From Lunularia cruciata (Eukaryota > Streptophyta > Marchantiopsida > Lunulariales > Lunulariaceae): a stretch of 64,000 nt of DNA. Positions within the stretch are counted from its first letter, which is position 1, and every line of letters begins with the position of its first letter. The stretch lies in assembly GCA_948567375.1 (NCBI GenBank), contig OX419758.1:60889001-60953000 (forward strand). Reading direction: 5' to 3'. This document shows, one piece after another, positions 11,979 to 23,833 of this stretch. Made by a program: the position numbers and the translations under genes. The notes beneath the pieces are model-generated. The model made no database searches, had not been told where the DNA came from, and was given only the letters and a program-made list of their open reading frames with translations.

Positions 11979-12028
<50 letters not shown>
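11979..12028. repeat. (TA)n microsatellite
   Basis: Uninterrupted AT dinucleotide run of about 50 bp. Confidence 0.97.
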
Positions 12029-12031
<3 letters not shown>

Positions 12032-12228
12032 TAGTTGATAATTTTGTGGCTCTCTAACTTTATTTTCATAATAATTAGCAAGTGAATGCAAGAGACAAGT
12101 TCAAACGTTGGAAAATAATATTTATGTCAAACCTATGAACTATCTTAATATCTTTATAGATAGTGTAATTAGAAGAGAAAGGCTTTCTAGTATTCTTTTA
12201 AGAATCCAAAATCATTAAGAATGCATCA

Positions 12229-12230
<2 letters not shown>

Positions 12231-12313
<83 letters not shown>
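12231..12313. repeat. (TA)n microsatellite
   Basis: Uninterrupted AT dinucleotide run of about 80 bp. Confidence 0.97.
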
Positions 12314-12315
<2 letters not shown>

Positions 12316-13790
12316 AGGAATTGGAAAAAATTAATTGATCCAAACCAAGCATTGAAGAAAATAAAAATGAGACTGCTACTTTGTGCTTTGATTATTTTAT
12401 AAGATGAAACCTTTAGCAAAATGAAATAATCTAGAAAAGCAATTAACTCAAATTGAAGAAACATACCCCACTTGAGAACATATGTAGCTAGCATAGACAT
12501 GTCCAATTCTGAACCTCAACAAGAATAAGTAATGATTACTATGGATGCCTTGAGATTCATATCTTCATGGAATGTCTATAAGAGCACAAGGGCAACCCCA
12601 GCAAGGTAGAAATGCTTTTGATAAGTTACATTACATAAGTGATCTAAAGGTGACTAGGAATGGACAATTAGTAATATTATTTACAGATAATAAACTAGCT
12701 TCAAGGCCATTTCAAATATATCAGGTTCTTAAGGTACTATCTTGAATTGAGGAAAGGAAAACAAAAGAGAGAAACTATGAATGTACTTTACCAATTTTCC
12801 CACAGAAAAAGTAAGCAAATGATAAACGCATGGGCGTCAATATTATTGCATAGAGAATATATTGAAACCAAATTCCAAATATCAGCTTTTGACCAATTGA
12901 AAATTATGCTTAGTAAATCGATAAGGACATAACTCCAAATGCAAGTATTCTTGCATGAACAAGTGGGAACATAGGATAGAGAGGATAATGGAAATGTATA
13001 TGACTAAAGTTTCTAAAGTTGTAGAAGAAGATTTTCATAGAGATAGCAAAGATTAGAATGCATGTACCTAGAGTTCACATAGGAATTTGGAAACTACTTT
13101 GCAAATGTCCATGCAAGAAAACGATAATTTTTGGAAATAATAAGTCACAAGTATGTTCCTTGGCTTGTAGTGTAGAGATCTAAATAACATTTGGTTGTAA
13201 AGGATTTGTTTCGACATATCTTCAACACACTAGATCATGAATAGCATGGCCACCCGCCTAGTGGCAAAGAAGAGGGAAGATTCTTCCAGCCCGAACTCCA
13301 AGTCTATGTACTTCTATCTGCAATGTGGGGGTATAAATTCTTTCCGGGCTGCAATATACTCCGGGAACGTTCCCTTTATAACTGTGTTTTCTTTATAACT
13401 CTGGACAAAAAATTAGTAGCATGTAGTCGTCAGAATTTTATATTAACTTTACTGACTGTTGTTTATCCTATATATCCTATTGGATGAACGAGAGGCATTA
13501 GAGTAGTCTCTCTAAATGAGCATATAACACACTTAGTGAAGTGTGCATGCACACTACTGAGAAGAGAGGACCTCAATCAAGTAACCAGACGAAGAATCTG
13601 CTCTCTTCACATGTGATCCAATCTTATCAATGTTATATCTGGATGAAACAACATATGATTGTTCGTTCTATCTATCGGTTTCCTCAATGAGAAAGAACCC
13701 TGGGATAAATTTTGATAGCGCATGTCTTCCTCGCTTCGGAATCCGAAACGTAACACCGTACGTAGGAGAGCAAGATTGGGCCATTGGCTG
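12314..13790. other. Region without a recognised gene
   Basis: AT-rich sequence with short frames only. The longest forward frame (12747-12932, 61 residues, basic) has no motif I recognise. I see no LTR boundaries or terminal repeats. Confidence 0.4.
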
Positions 13791-13795
13791 AGGTT

Positions 13796-13815
13796 AAGTC
13801 GTAACAAGGTAGCCG
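13796..13815 (+). other. Fragment matching the 3' end of organellar/bacterial-type SSU rRNA
   Basis: AAGTCGTAACAAGGTAGCCG is the highly conserved motif near the 3' end of small-subunit rRNA in bacterial, plastid and mitochondrial genes; the nuclear 18S form has GGTTTCC instead of GGTAGCC. The match fades on both sides, so this is not an rRNA gene. It is most simply a small relic of organellar DNA in the nucleus. The bases just downstream (CGCTGGGGAA and TTCCCAGCG) form a small hairpin. Confidence 0.55.
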
Positions 13816-14221
13816 CTGGGGAAAAAAGTTATCTTCCCAGCGAGAGTGACGTCAATGTGAAAAAAAGATATTCGATGACGATGCAAAGATAAAGTTCATC
13901 AACGTATTTCGGTTAGTAGATGAATTGTAAACCATTTGATGCGATATCGAATTGTCTTTGATCTCACCTCCAGATTTTTAGTGCAATCCCCGAAGCTAAG
14001 ACACGTGCGAAGTACTTTCAGAATTTGAAAAGTTGAAATCAGGATATATGGTTGATCTCCATTGCTCACCGCATATGACATGTTTATCGAGATAACGTTA
14101 CAAAGTGGATTCCACATCCTGAATCCAACTCAAATGTCCTTTTCTCTTTGCCTAGGTAGGCCAAGAGTGCACAAGTTTACTCTCGGGATTATGCATGCTT
14201 CCTCTATCTCTTAGTTGCTTT

Positions 14222-16975
14222 GGACAAGATGACACTAAAGAAAGAGAAGGATTTTTTTGAGGGTTTTGGCCTGGACAGGAGGAAGAAGAGAAGAGGAATT
14301 TTTTGAGGGTTTGCTTGTGCCTTGGTCTGTGACAAGAGGAGAGGGAAAGAGTAAGGGTTTTGAGAGATTTGCCATGGGTAAGAGGAACTGTGAAGAGAGG
14401 AAAGAAAATTTGATGGTTGGCCTAGTCTGTGCCAGGGACAGTGAAGAGAGGAGAGATTTTTGAGGGTTTTGCTTGGGCCTTAGTCTATGACTGGAGGACA
14501 AAGGGAAAGAACACTTAGGGCTTCAAGAGAGTTGCTCTGGACAAGAGGACGCTGCAGAAAGAGAAGGAATTTCTTGAGGGTTTTGGCTTGGACAGGAGGA
14601 AGAAGAGAAGAGGAATTTGTCGAGGGTTTGCTTGTGCCCTGGTCTGTGACACGAGGACAAAAGGAAAGAGTAAGGGCTTTGAGACATTTTCCCTAGACAA
14701 GAGGACTGTGAAGAGAGGAGGGAAAATTCAAGGGCTAGCCTGGTCTGTGACAGGGACAATGAAGAGAGGAGAGATTTTTGAGGGTTTTGACTAGACAGGA
14801 GGAAGAAGAGGAGAGGAATTTTTTGAGGGTTTTGGCCTAGACAAGAGGAAGAAGAGAAGAGGAGTTTTTTGAGGGTTTGCTTGTGCCCTGGTCTGTGACA
14901 GAAGGACAGAAGGAAAGAGTAAGGGCTTTGAGAGATTTGCCCTAGATAGGAGGACTGTGAAGAGAGGAGAGAAAATTCAAGGGTTGGTCTGGTCTGTGAG
15001 AGGGACTGTGAAGAGAGGAAAGAAAATTTGATGGTTGGCCTGGTCTGTGACCTGGACAATGAAGAGAGGAGAGATTTTTGAGGGTTTTGCTTGGGCCTTG
15101 GTCTATGAGAGGAGGACAGAGGGAAAGAGAAGTAAGGGCTTCGAGAGAGTTGCTTTGGACAAGAGGACATTGAAGAAAGAGAAGGAATTTTTTGAGGGTT
15201 TTGGCCTAGACAGGAGGAAGAAGAGAAGAGGAATTCTTTGTGGGTTTGCTTGTGCCTTGGTCTGTGACAGGGATAGTGAAGAGAGGAGAGATTTTGGGGG
15301 TTTTTTTTCTGAGCAGTAACAAGTGACATGAGGTTTTTTGAGTTAGGGTTGCTCTGGTTGGACAAGACTAGGAGTGAAGGATTCGAGTTTGCTCTGCTGA
15401 AGAGTGGAAAGAGGGGAAGGAAATTTCAATAGAAATCCACTGGTTGACCATGGCAAGAGAGGAGTAAGAAGGAGAGTAGGGAGAATTTTGAGAGTTCTTG
15501 TGTTCAGCCTTGGTGAAGTGACAATGAGAAGAGAGGGAGAAATTCAAATTAGGTTTTGGCTTGGTCCTACACAGAGGCTGGAGAAGGAGTTTGAGAAGTG
15601 GAGCTTGGCCTTGGACAAGAGATGAAATTTCAAGTATACGCTAAGTGAAGTTCCTATGAAGATTTCTTAGAGGTGAAGTGTAAGATTAGAGGAGTGAATT
15701 TTTTAATTTAGAAGAAATTTGTTGTGAGTGTTAGCAGAAGTGAAGTTCTTATGAAGATTTTCTAGAGAAGAGCAGCTAGAGACAAAGGGTGAATTTTTGA
15801 ATGTAGAAGAGAAATGTTGTGAGTGTTGACAGAAGTGAGGTCCCTCTGAAGGTTTTCTAGAAGAGCAGCTGGAGATGGAGAGATTGAATTTTTGGATGAA
15901 GAGAGGACTGTTGTGAGTGTTGACAGAAATGTGAAACATTCTATGAGGGTTTTCTAGAAGAGCAGCTGGGGATAGAGGAGTGAATTTTCAAATGTAGAGA
16001 GGACGACTATGAGTGTTGGCAGAAGTAAAGTTCCTATGAAGATTTCCCAAAAGTGCAACTGGACAGAGGAGTGAAGTTTTGAATGGAGAAAGGAATTCTC
16101 AAGGTTTCGTTTCAGTGGCTGAATGAAGGAGTGAGGTTGGAGAGGAGTGAAGGAGAATCTTGAGTTGCTTCAACTAGTAGAGGTCCTCTCACAATTGCAT
16201 GAAGGCTAGCCGGAGAAATTTCAAAGTAGAACAGTTCTTTCTGAAGTTAGGAAGGAGAAGGGTGTAAGAGTTGGCAGTCTTGGCTGATTCGCACAAACCT
16301 GAACCGTAGAACAAGATCATGGGAGACTAAGGGAGATCAAGCGGTGAGTCGCCTTGAATGCTGCCAAAAAAGGTGTATGCGAAGCACCCTGGCTAATTTG
16401 ACATTCAGTTGAGACCTTAGATCAGACATTGTCTAGATCAAAACTTTTTTTCTTGACCAAGACTTGTGAGTTTGCGATTGGAATTCCCATGAATGATAAA
16501 TTTAGAAGCGGATGTGTGTTATGAATTATAATTAAAGTTGAGGGAAACTCCATCTAGGAGCCCTCAGTCTAGTCTACTTGAATGGTGTAATACAACACTC
16601 TGGGTGCCGGGTTTGTATCTAGTTAGAACATTCACTGTCTCTGTAGAGACCACCTTAACTAGTTTCCCAAACCTAAACCTCAGAACCATAGCCTGAGCTT
16701 GACAAGGGAATAGATCATGATACCAACATAGGTAAGGACCTTAAAGTCATACAGCCACGACAAGCCGGTGCTGAGAAGCCAAGAACAAACACGGAACCTT
16801 TGGAAATATTTGACCTCAAGGGAAGTTACAACAACAAGTTCATACAGATACAAATTCTCAACAATCCAAGAGTAGGGAAGGAATGTTAGTCTAGAAGAAA
16901 AATCCAAAAGAAAGATAGGAAGCACAAACTGAGCACAAGCAGCCATGTGCACGATGCACTCTTGAGACCAAAAAT
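14222..16975 (+). repeat. Family C 5' LTR-like block with purine-rich array
   Basis: From 14222 to about 16400 the plus strand is strongly purine-rich and built of imperfect units with GAAGAGAGGAGAGATTTT, TTTGAGGGTTTTG and GTCTGTGACAGG. A terminal module (about 16535-16975) follows, containing GGGTGCCGGGTT and ending GATGCACTCTTGAGACCA. The same module ends the blocks at 21.1, 43.5 and 44.0 kb. The block lies directly upstream of the Ty3 pol remnant in the same orientation, which suggests a 5' LTR. The left boundary is uncertain. Confidence 0.5.
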
Positions 16976-17019
16976 TCCCCGCGAAAATGGTAGATTCAAG
17001 CCCTTATGCTATTGGATGG

Positions 17020-18790
17020 ACGATGAGCTAAGACAGTGAGAGTGGTAGCAGATATGCAACAAGATTTGGAGCAAGAATCTTCATAGAGTGACAAAGAAGG
17101 TATACTCAAATCAATCAAGAGTTGCGGGGTGCCAAGATAGGGTTAAGGCAAGATAGGAATAGCTTGATTGGTGCATATGTCATTTTGGAGACTCTCTATT
17201 GCTATTAGAGATGATTCCCAATTGTGATACACAAGATATTGCAATGTTATGATGGATAGCTTCATTCAAATGTTCAATCTAGAGCTAAGATATGTAGTTG
17301 GGAAGGACAATCTAATAGCTGATATGTTGTCTAAAGCATGTTATGCTAAAATTGAAAATGGTTGTAGAGTTAATTCACATGAAGTAAGCCAAAACCTACC
17401 TTTTAGAGAAGAGCTATACTCTAATGATCTTCTTATCATTGGAAAGTATCTTAGTTCCTTAGAGAAAAATACAGAGTGGAGTAGGGAGGAGTTTGAGAAG
17501 ATTAAAAGAAAGTCATGCAAGTTCATGTTGAAAGGAGAGTATCTTTGGCGAAGGCCCAAGAACTGCAATGGAATTCCATTGAGAGTGGTGGGAGATGAAG
17601 AGATGAAAGTGAATATACTACAAGAATCGCATGATGTAGAGGTTGTAGGCCATCATGGAGTTCAAGGTGCATATGAGTGCATTCAAAGACTATATTGGTG
17701 GCCTAGAGTTTTTACACAGATGTAAGGCGCTATGTGGAGACTTGTGACACTTGCCAAGTCTATTCCAAGATACATCACTAGGATGGATTGAAGCTAACGT
17801 ATCTACTAAACCTTCATTTTCAATGGGTTTTGGACTTAGTTCACATGCCTTTAGGGGTTTGAGGAGCAAGATATTTGGTTCTAGCTAGGGAGGATCTATC
17901 TAACTATGTGGAAGGAAGGGCGTTGACATCAACACATACTGAACAAGTATGTTGGTTCATCTTGGAAGATATTGTTGCTAGGCATGGTTGTTTCTATTGG
18001 ATGAGGGCAGATTGGAAGGAGTTAGATGCAAAAGAAGCTACAGAGTTCTTTGCTAAGTTCAACATCAAGCTAAACTTGACAATTGCCTACAATCTAGAAG
18101 CAAACGGTAAGAGTAAGCAAGGTCATCCACCAGTTATAAATGCTTTGGTGAAGTCTTGCCAAGGTGAAATGCATAAGTGACCTGCTTTGTTGCCATTGGC
18201 GCTTATGGCAGATAGGTTGACTGGTAGTTTAGTGATTAGAATTCCACTTGCTGAATTAATGTCAGGATATTTGCCTATTATGCCCATAGAGGAAGACATC
18301 ACAAGTTGGAGGACTATTTAGTGGGAGGATAACGTTTCTACAAAGGAGTTGATCTTGCATTGGATTGAGCATTTTGATCTCATGCCGCAAAAAATACAAG
18401 TGGCAAGAGACAAGGTAAAGGAGTCACAATTGAAGAGCAAGGTTCTCTTTGACAAAACTCATCGACTACGACCAATACCTATCAATTTAGGGGATTAGGT
18501 GCTGATTTTTGACAATAGCCTTGACATGCAACACTCACCATTCAAGAAGTTTACCCATTGATGGTATGGACCATTTGTATTCACTAAGGTCCATGAGAAT
18601 ATAACCACCAATGTATGAGAGTTAGATAGTATAGAGCATTGAATGCCATATGCTTGAAAGAAGGTGAAACTTTTCAAATGGTGAAGTAGAGTCATAGAAG
18701 GAGATAACCAAAGAGGCGACTTGGAAGAGGTACCAAATGATGTTTTGGAGGAAGATTTGCACTAGATCTCCTAAAACCTTGATGGTGCAC
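17020..18790 (+). pseudogene. Ty3 pol remnant: RNase H end and integrase
   Basis: Plus-strand reading gives RNase H-end sequence (YSQIKQELWG-like, near 17100), the segment LELRYVVGKDNLIADMLSKA (17280-17340), then an integrase zinc-binding segment around HHGVQGAYECIQRLYWWPRV (17650-17710) and a core beginning LVLAREDLSNYVEGRAL near 17875. The core resembles the family B integrase at 26.2-27.2 kb, so the two are related lineages. Catalytic positions are damaged: the usual TDRGELNA region reads RADWKELDA. Stops interrupt the C-terminal part (18180-18780). Gag, protease and most of RT are absent. A G-rich GGTGGGGGTGAA stretch at 18797-18808 fits a polypurine tract. Confidence 0.8.
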
Positions 18791-18796
18791 AAGATT

Positions 18797-18808
18797 GGTG
18801 GGGGTGAA
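18797..18808 (+). promoter_or_regulatory. Probable polypurine tract of element C1
   Basis: A G-rich run (TTGGTGGGGGTGAA) sits immediately before the TGTCATCAGG that appears to begin the 3' LTR, at the end of the pol remnant. Confidence 0.5.
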
Positions 18809-21098
18809 TGTCATCAGGAAAATAATCTACATGTTACATTAGTGCTACTTAGTGTGGTAGGTAAACTAGAAAAAAATATTTAAAATTAGTAAAAGTGCTA
18901 GTTGTAGATATTACTTTTAGATTCCAACAATAAATTTTACTATTTGCGTGAACTTTTTGGGTAGTAACTTTGATAGTTGCCAAAACAGTGGGGTTTGCTA
19001 TATGTTGTAGATAGCCACTTTTGCTGGACTATGATAGGAATTTTGAGGGTTTGTAGTGGATTTTGAGCTTGCAAAATATTTGAGGCAAGGGCTGTAATGT
19101 TCATGAGTTGGATGCACTATGGAATTTTTGTTTTGCTACTATAAAGGAGAAGAAGGAAACAAGTCTCAAGAGTGGAGAAGAAGAGGAAGACAAGGAGAAG
19201 AAGGAAGGAAGAAAAAGATGGACTAGAAAAAGGGCAACTTAGTACAAAGAAGGTAAAAAACAACAAATCAGACACAGGGACAAGGCCTTCAAGAGATTAG
19301 TGTTAGCAGTTGGGATAGGACAAGAAGGCCAATCAGCTGAAGCAAAAGGAGAAAGAAAAAAAATCATCAAGAGGAATGGGAATGAGAGGGGATCAAAGGG
19401 AATTCAATAGGGAAAGAGGGTTTTGAGGATTCAATGGAGAAGTGGATGGACAAAAAAAAGAAGTAACAAGGGAGAGATAAAGAAGAACTGGAAGAGAGTT
19501 TGAGATGACAATGAAAGATCAAAGGGATTTTTGGTGACAAGGGAATCAAATTGAGAGAGAATGAGTGACAAGAGTTTAGCAACAATAGGGGAAAGAAGGA
19601 GAAGGAAGGGTTTGGCAAGAAGAGAATTTGGAAGAGCTTTGGTAGGAAGGGATATCAAGGAAGAGAGAAGTGTAAAAGGGGAGAGATCTCAAAGGCTATA
19701 GGACAGTGGGGGTTTTGAGTGTTTTACAGTGAAATATCAAAGGTTTTTGAAAGAGGGTTTTGACCAAGGAATGAACTCTCAAAGGACTACAATAGGAGTG
19801 AATTCTCAAGAGGGTTTTGGTGACTCAAGAAAGAAGGAGAGAAAAGAAGAAGCATCAAGGGAGGATTTTAGACAAAGAGAGAATCTCAAGAATAGAGGGT
19901 TTGCCCAGGATTGAAGTGAGGAGAAAATCTCAAGTAGAGAAGGTTTGCCCAGGACTAAAGCAGTTTGAGAGAGAAAATCCCAAAGGAGAGACTGAAGGTT
20001 GCAAGGCTGAAGTCGGGACAAAAAGAGAACTCTCAAAGGGAAGGTTTGGATAGTGAGAAATTGAGGAGGGGTTTGAGAGAGGAAATCTAGAAGGAGAGGC
20101 TGAAGGTGGCAGAACTGAAGTCTGGACAAAGAATTCTCAAAGAGGGGAGGAGAATGAGTGATATCAAAAGGAAGGAGTCTTGGCTAGAGGAGTAAGCTCT
20201 CGAAGAGCGATAGGTAGGATGGATTTTGGTCAAGAATGAGTTTTAGAACAAGGGAGTAGAAGGGAGGATTCTCAAGAAAGAGGGTTTGTGATAGGACAAA
20301 AGGGAGTTAAAAGGCCAAAAAGGAAAAATCTCAAAGGAGAATTTGTAGAATAGGAAAGGATCTCAAGAGGGTTTGTGACAAGACAGAAGAGAGTTACAAG
20401 GACAAAAAGAAAAAATCTGAAAGGAGAGTATGCTGGACATAGAAGTCTTGGAAGAACTCTCAAAAGAGAGCTCGGCAAGAGAGAGATAATGGTGTTGTGA
20501 GTTAAAGAATAGGATTTGGTTGTAATTGATTCATTTTCTTGTCCTGTTTGAACAATTGTAGAAATTTTAAAGAGGTCATGGTGTGAAACTACTTGACTTC
20601 TTCAATTGGAGTTGTCAATTGAGAGGCTTGAACTTTAATGAGCATTACGGGACTCTTACTGTGTTGAACTTGTTCATTTTATTTTATGAATAGTGACAAG
20701 TGATAAAGAGTTTATCCTCAATGTTTCAAGTCTAGTTTCTACAGACATCATATCACCCATCTGGTTGCACTGAATTGATATGACTCTTATAGCTTAGGGT
20801 TTGTTAGACAACTACACAAGATCCACAAACACAAGGATGAAGCTTAACAGAACATGAACAATACCAAATGAAACATGAAAGTCAATAATATCTTAGAAAT
20901 CTCAACACAAAGAACCTTTAAGAAGAGTCTACACTAAGGTGCAATTGCAGAATAGTCGCTCCAACAAAAGGGACCACCACCATCAAAACAAAGAGAGGAG
21001 ATTACATTGGACTTCATGCATGCTTCTCCTATCATTGACAAATAGTGAAGTCTAAGCGCGACTAGCTAGGTGCTTGATGCATTCTGAAGACCATATGA
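18809..21098 (+). repeat. Family C 3' LTR
   Basis: It begins TGTCATCAGGAAAATAATC right after the polypurine tract. A TATA-like CTATAAAGGAG lies near 19140, followed by a purine-rich array (about 19145-20500) and the terminal module ending GATGCATTCTGAAGACCATATGA near 21098. A related start (GGAAAATAATCTATATG) is seen at 29.55 kb. Length is about 2.3 kb. Frames within the array are low-complexity and not coding. Confidence 0.6.
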
Positions 21099-21170
21099 TT
21101 CCCATTGTCACACGGGATTGTATGGTCTTAAGAATGTGCATGACACCTAGCTACTCATGCTTAGACTGCC
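21048..21170. repeat. Head-to-head LTR ends forming an inverted repeat
   Basis: About 50 bases starting AGTCTAAGCGCGACTAGCTA are repeated in inverted orientation at the right side (ending TACTCATGCTTAGACT), with about 20 bases between. The arms are the ends of two family C LTRs facing each other, the plus-strand copy ending near 21098 and the minus-strand copy ending at 21119. Confidence 0.75.
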
Positions 21171-23830
21171 CTATTTTTCAATGACTAAGAAGCTTCCCTA
21201 CAGTCTGACATTGTCTCTACTCTTTGCCTTGATGGCAATTCCTTTTTTGCTGGAGCAACTTGTCCACGGTTGCTTTGGCTGTAGACTCTTCTTAAGGGCT
21301 TTTTGTGTTGAGTTTTCTTGGGATAACATTGACCTTCACATATCACCAGGGATTGTTTGTGTTCTTTTATTATTGGGGTTTGTATTATAGGTCACAAGTT
21401 ATATGGCCGAATTCAATCAGTGCAATCAAATCAGTGACTTGATCCATCTGCATAAACTAGATTGGAAGCTTTGAGAATGGAGTCCCATTTCCCTAACACT
21501 CTTTACAAAATAAAGTGAGCGCAGTCACTCATGAAGCCACAAAACATTCACCACAATCAAGTCTCACAATTTATAAACCCACTTGGGGGGAAGCCAAACA
21601 ACTCTAGAGCAAACAATAACCACACCTAAAGTTCTCCAACGGCTCAAGCAAGAAAAGGCAAGAACCTATTACAACTAAGTTTTAATCCTACAACATAAAA
21701 ATTGAACTCTCTATTCTGCCAAAGCTTCCTTTCAATCTTCCTTCCTTCACTGATCTGCTCTACAACCTCTTAGAGAGTTCTCTTCTTGCTAAGACATCAA
21801 ACCATTTGATATTCTTCTTGTTTCTCTCCTCAATGACATGTCCTGCAAAAATCTGTCAACCCTTTCATGTCCAACAAAAGCTCTCTTTTGATCCTCTGTC
21901 CTTTCTTTCCTCCATCAACAACCCTTTTGCCCTTTGAGAAATTCTTCCTGTCTAGCCAATTCTCCTTCCTGATTTCTCTTCCCAATTCCTTTCTCTCTAT
22001 TTTCAAAACCCTCCTTCAAGATCTCTTCCTTTCTGCAAAGACACTGTATCACTAATCAGTCCTATCCAAACCTTTCTTTGGTACTTCACTACTGCAAAAT
22101 TCCAAGATTCCTTTGTCCTACAGTCCTTTGGGACCTTTTTCTATCTTGGCAAGGCTCTCCATGAATTCTATTCATTAGTGTTTTGCTCTGCCAAGCTCTC
22201 AAGAAATTCCCTTCCTTTCTTCTATCCTGTCTATCAACTCCTTTAATGCTCTTCCCAATTTCTCCCTCTCTTCTATCATGTCAAGCAACTCTTTCAATAC
22301 TTTTCCCAATTCCTCCCTCTCTTCTGTCCTGTCAAGCAACTCTTTTGATACTTTTCCCAATTCCTTCCTCTCTTCTATTCTGTCAAATCCTTCTTTGAGG
22401 GTTCTTTCTTTCTTATGTCTCACTGTCCTGCAAAACTCTCATGGATCTCTCTAACCTGAATATTTTCTAGATCCTTCTATCTGAGCATAAGTCTCTCTTC
22501 TTCAATGCCTCTTCTTGCAAATGTGACTCCCAAAAAATCTCACTGATCTGGCAAAACCCTCAATCCTTTGATATTTCTCACTGTCTAGATCCAAAAAGCT
22601 CTTGATACTTTTATGTCCTACCTAAGCTCTCATTCAAGAGTTCATTCCGTCTTGCAAAAACTCTCAAAAAGCTTCTCCTTCTTCCATAATCTCCTTTGAT
22701 TATACATTGCCCTTTGAGAATTCACTTTTGCTGCCAAAGATTTCCCAAACTTTCTTCTTGCAAACCTCCATGTCTAAGCTCTTCCAAATTCTCTTCTTGC
22801 CAAACCCTTGATATCTCACTGTTCTAAAAAACCCCTCAACACTCACTATTCTAGAAAACCCTCAAGCTTGTCCCAAGTGTTATGTCCTACCAACTTCTTT
22901 GAAATTTCACATCACCTACCAGAGTTCTTCTTTCAGAGTTCACTCTCCTATAAACTCGTTGATAGTTCTTCATCCTTTGTCAAGCCCTCTTTGATAGTTC
23001 TTCCTCCTCTGTCAAGCCCTTTTTGAGAGTTCATTTCCTGTCCAATTCTTTCTCAAGACTTCCTTCAAGTGCAAGTCAATAGTTCCTTGACAATTCACTT
23101 CCTACCAAAATCCTCTCTTTTGCCCTTTGATTCTGCACTTTCTCTCCATGTCTCCAAAACCTTCATCAACATTTCACTCATATTGTCAAAGCACTCCCTT
23201 TTGTCCTTCAATCAGGCACCTTTTTCCTTTGGCTCCAATACCCTTCTCCTTCTTCTCTTCTATCCTCCTTGTTCTGGTCTGCCCAAAACTCCTTTGAGGA
23301 ATCCCCTACAAACCCTTCCACAATTCTCCCTTCCTGTCAAGACCTTTACTTTGCTATCTCTCTTCCTTGTTCTGGTCTGCCCAAAACTTCCTTTGAGGAA
23401 TCCCTTGCAAACCCCTCCATAATTCTCCCTTCCTGTCAAGACCTTTCCTTTGATTTTAGCTGATTGCCTCATTGTCTTATTCCAACTACTAACATTGAAT
23501 GAAGGCCTCTTTCTAGTGGCTGCAAAGTCCCATCTTTCTTTTTCTCCTTCCCTTCTACTTTCTTCAATCCCTCACATGTCAGATGACTTCCGAGCCCTCT
23601 AAATATTGATTTCCCTTCATTTAGCTAAAATATGGTTTTGAACTACAATATAGGTAGCCTACTCCATCTCCACCATAATAGTTTGCATTCAAATATTATT
23701 TCCACCTCTTTACCAATTAAGTTGCACTCACACTACTAAAATTTCCCCTTTTCATCTCATTAGAACCGCTATCTCCATTTGCTGAATGAACAGCCAGCCT
23801 AATAGGCCTAGTCGCCTAGTCGCCTATTCA
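21119..23830 (-). repeat. Family C LTR, opposite orientation
   Basis: Read on the minus strand, this block has a purine-rich array (about 23600 down to 21700) and then the same terminal module ending at 21119. It contains an internal ~62-bp duplication of GTCAAGCAACTCTTT-type units (22250-22350) and a ~110-bp duplication with CTTGTTCTGGTCTGCCCAAA (23265-23455). No pol lies directly behind it, so it may be a solo LTR. The left-hand end on the minus strand (near 23830) is uncertain because family B begins there. Confidence 0.5.
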
Positions 23831-23833
23831 CAC

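Noticed and set aside
13741-13830. A functional rRNA gene
   Set aside because: Only about 20 bases match; no surrounding rRNA sequence.
14523-15365. 280-residue minus-strand frame
   Set aside because: Strand-asymmetric purine-rich repeat with few possible stops on the minus strand; composition only, with no motif.
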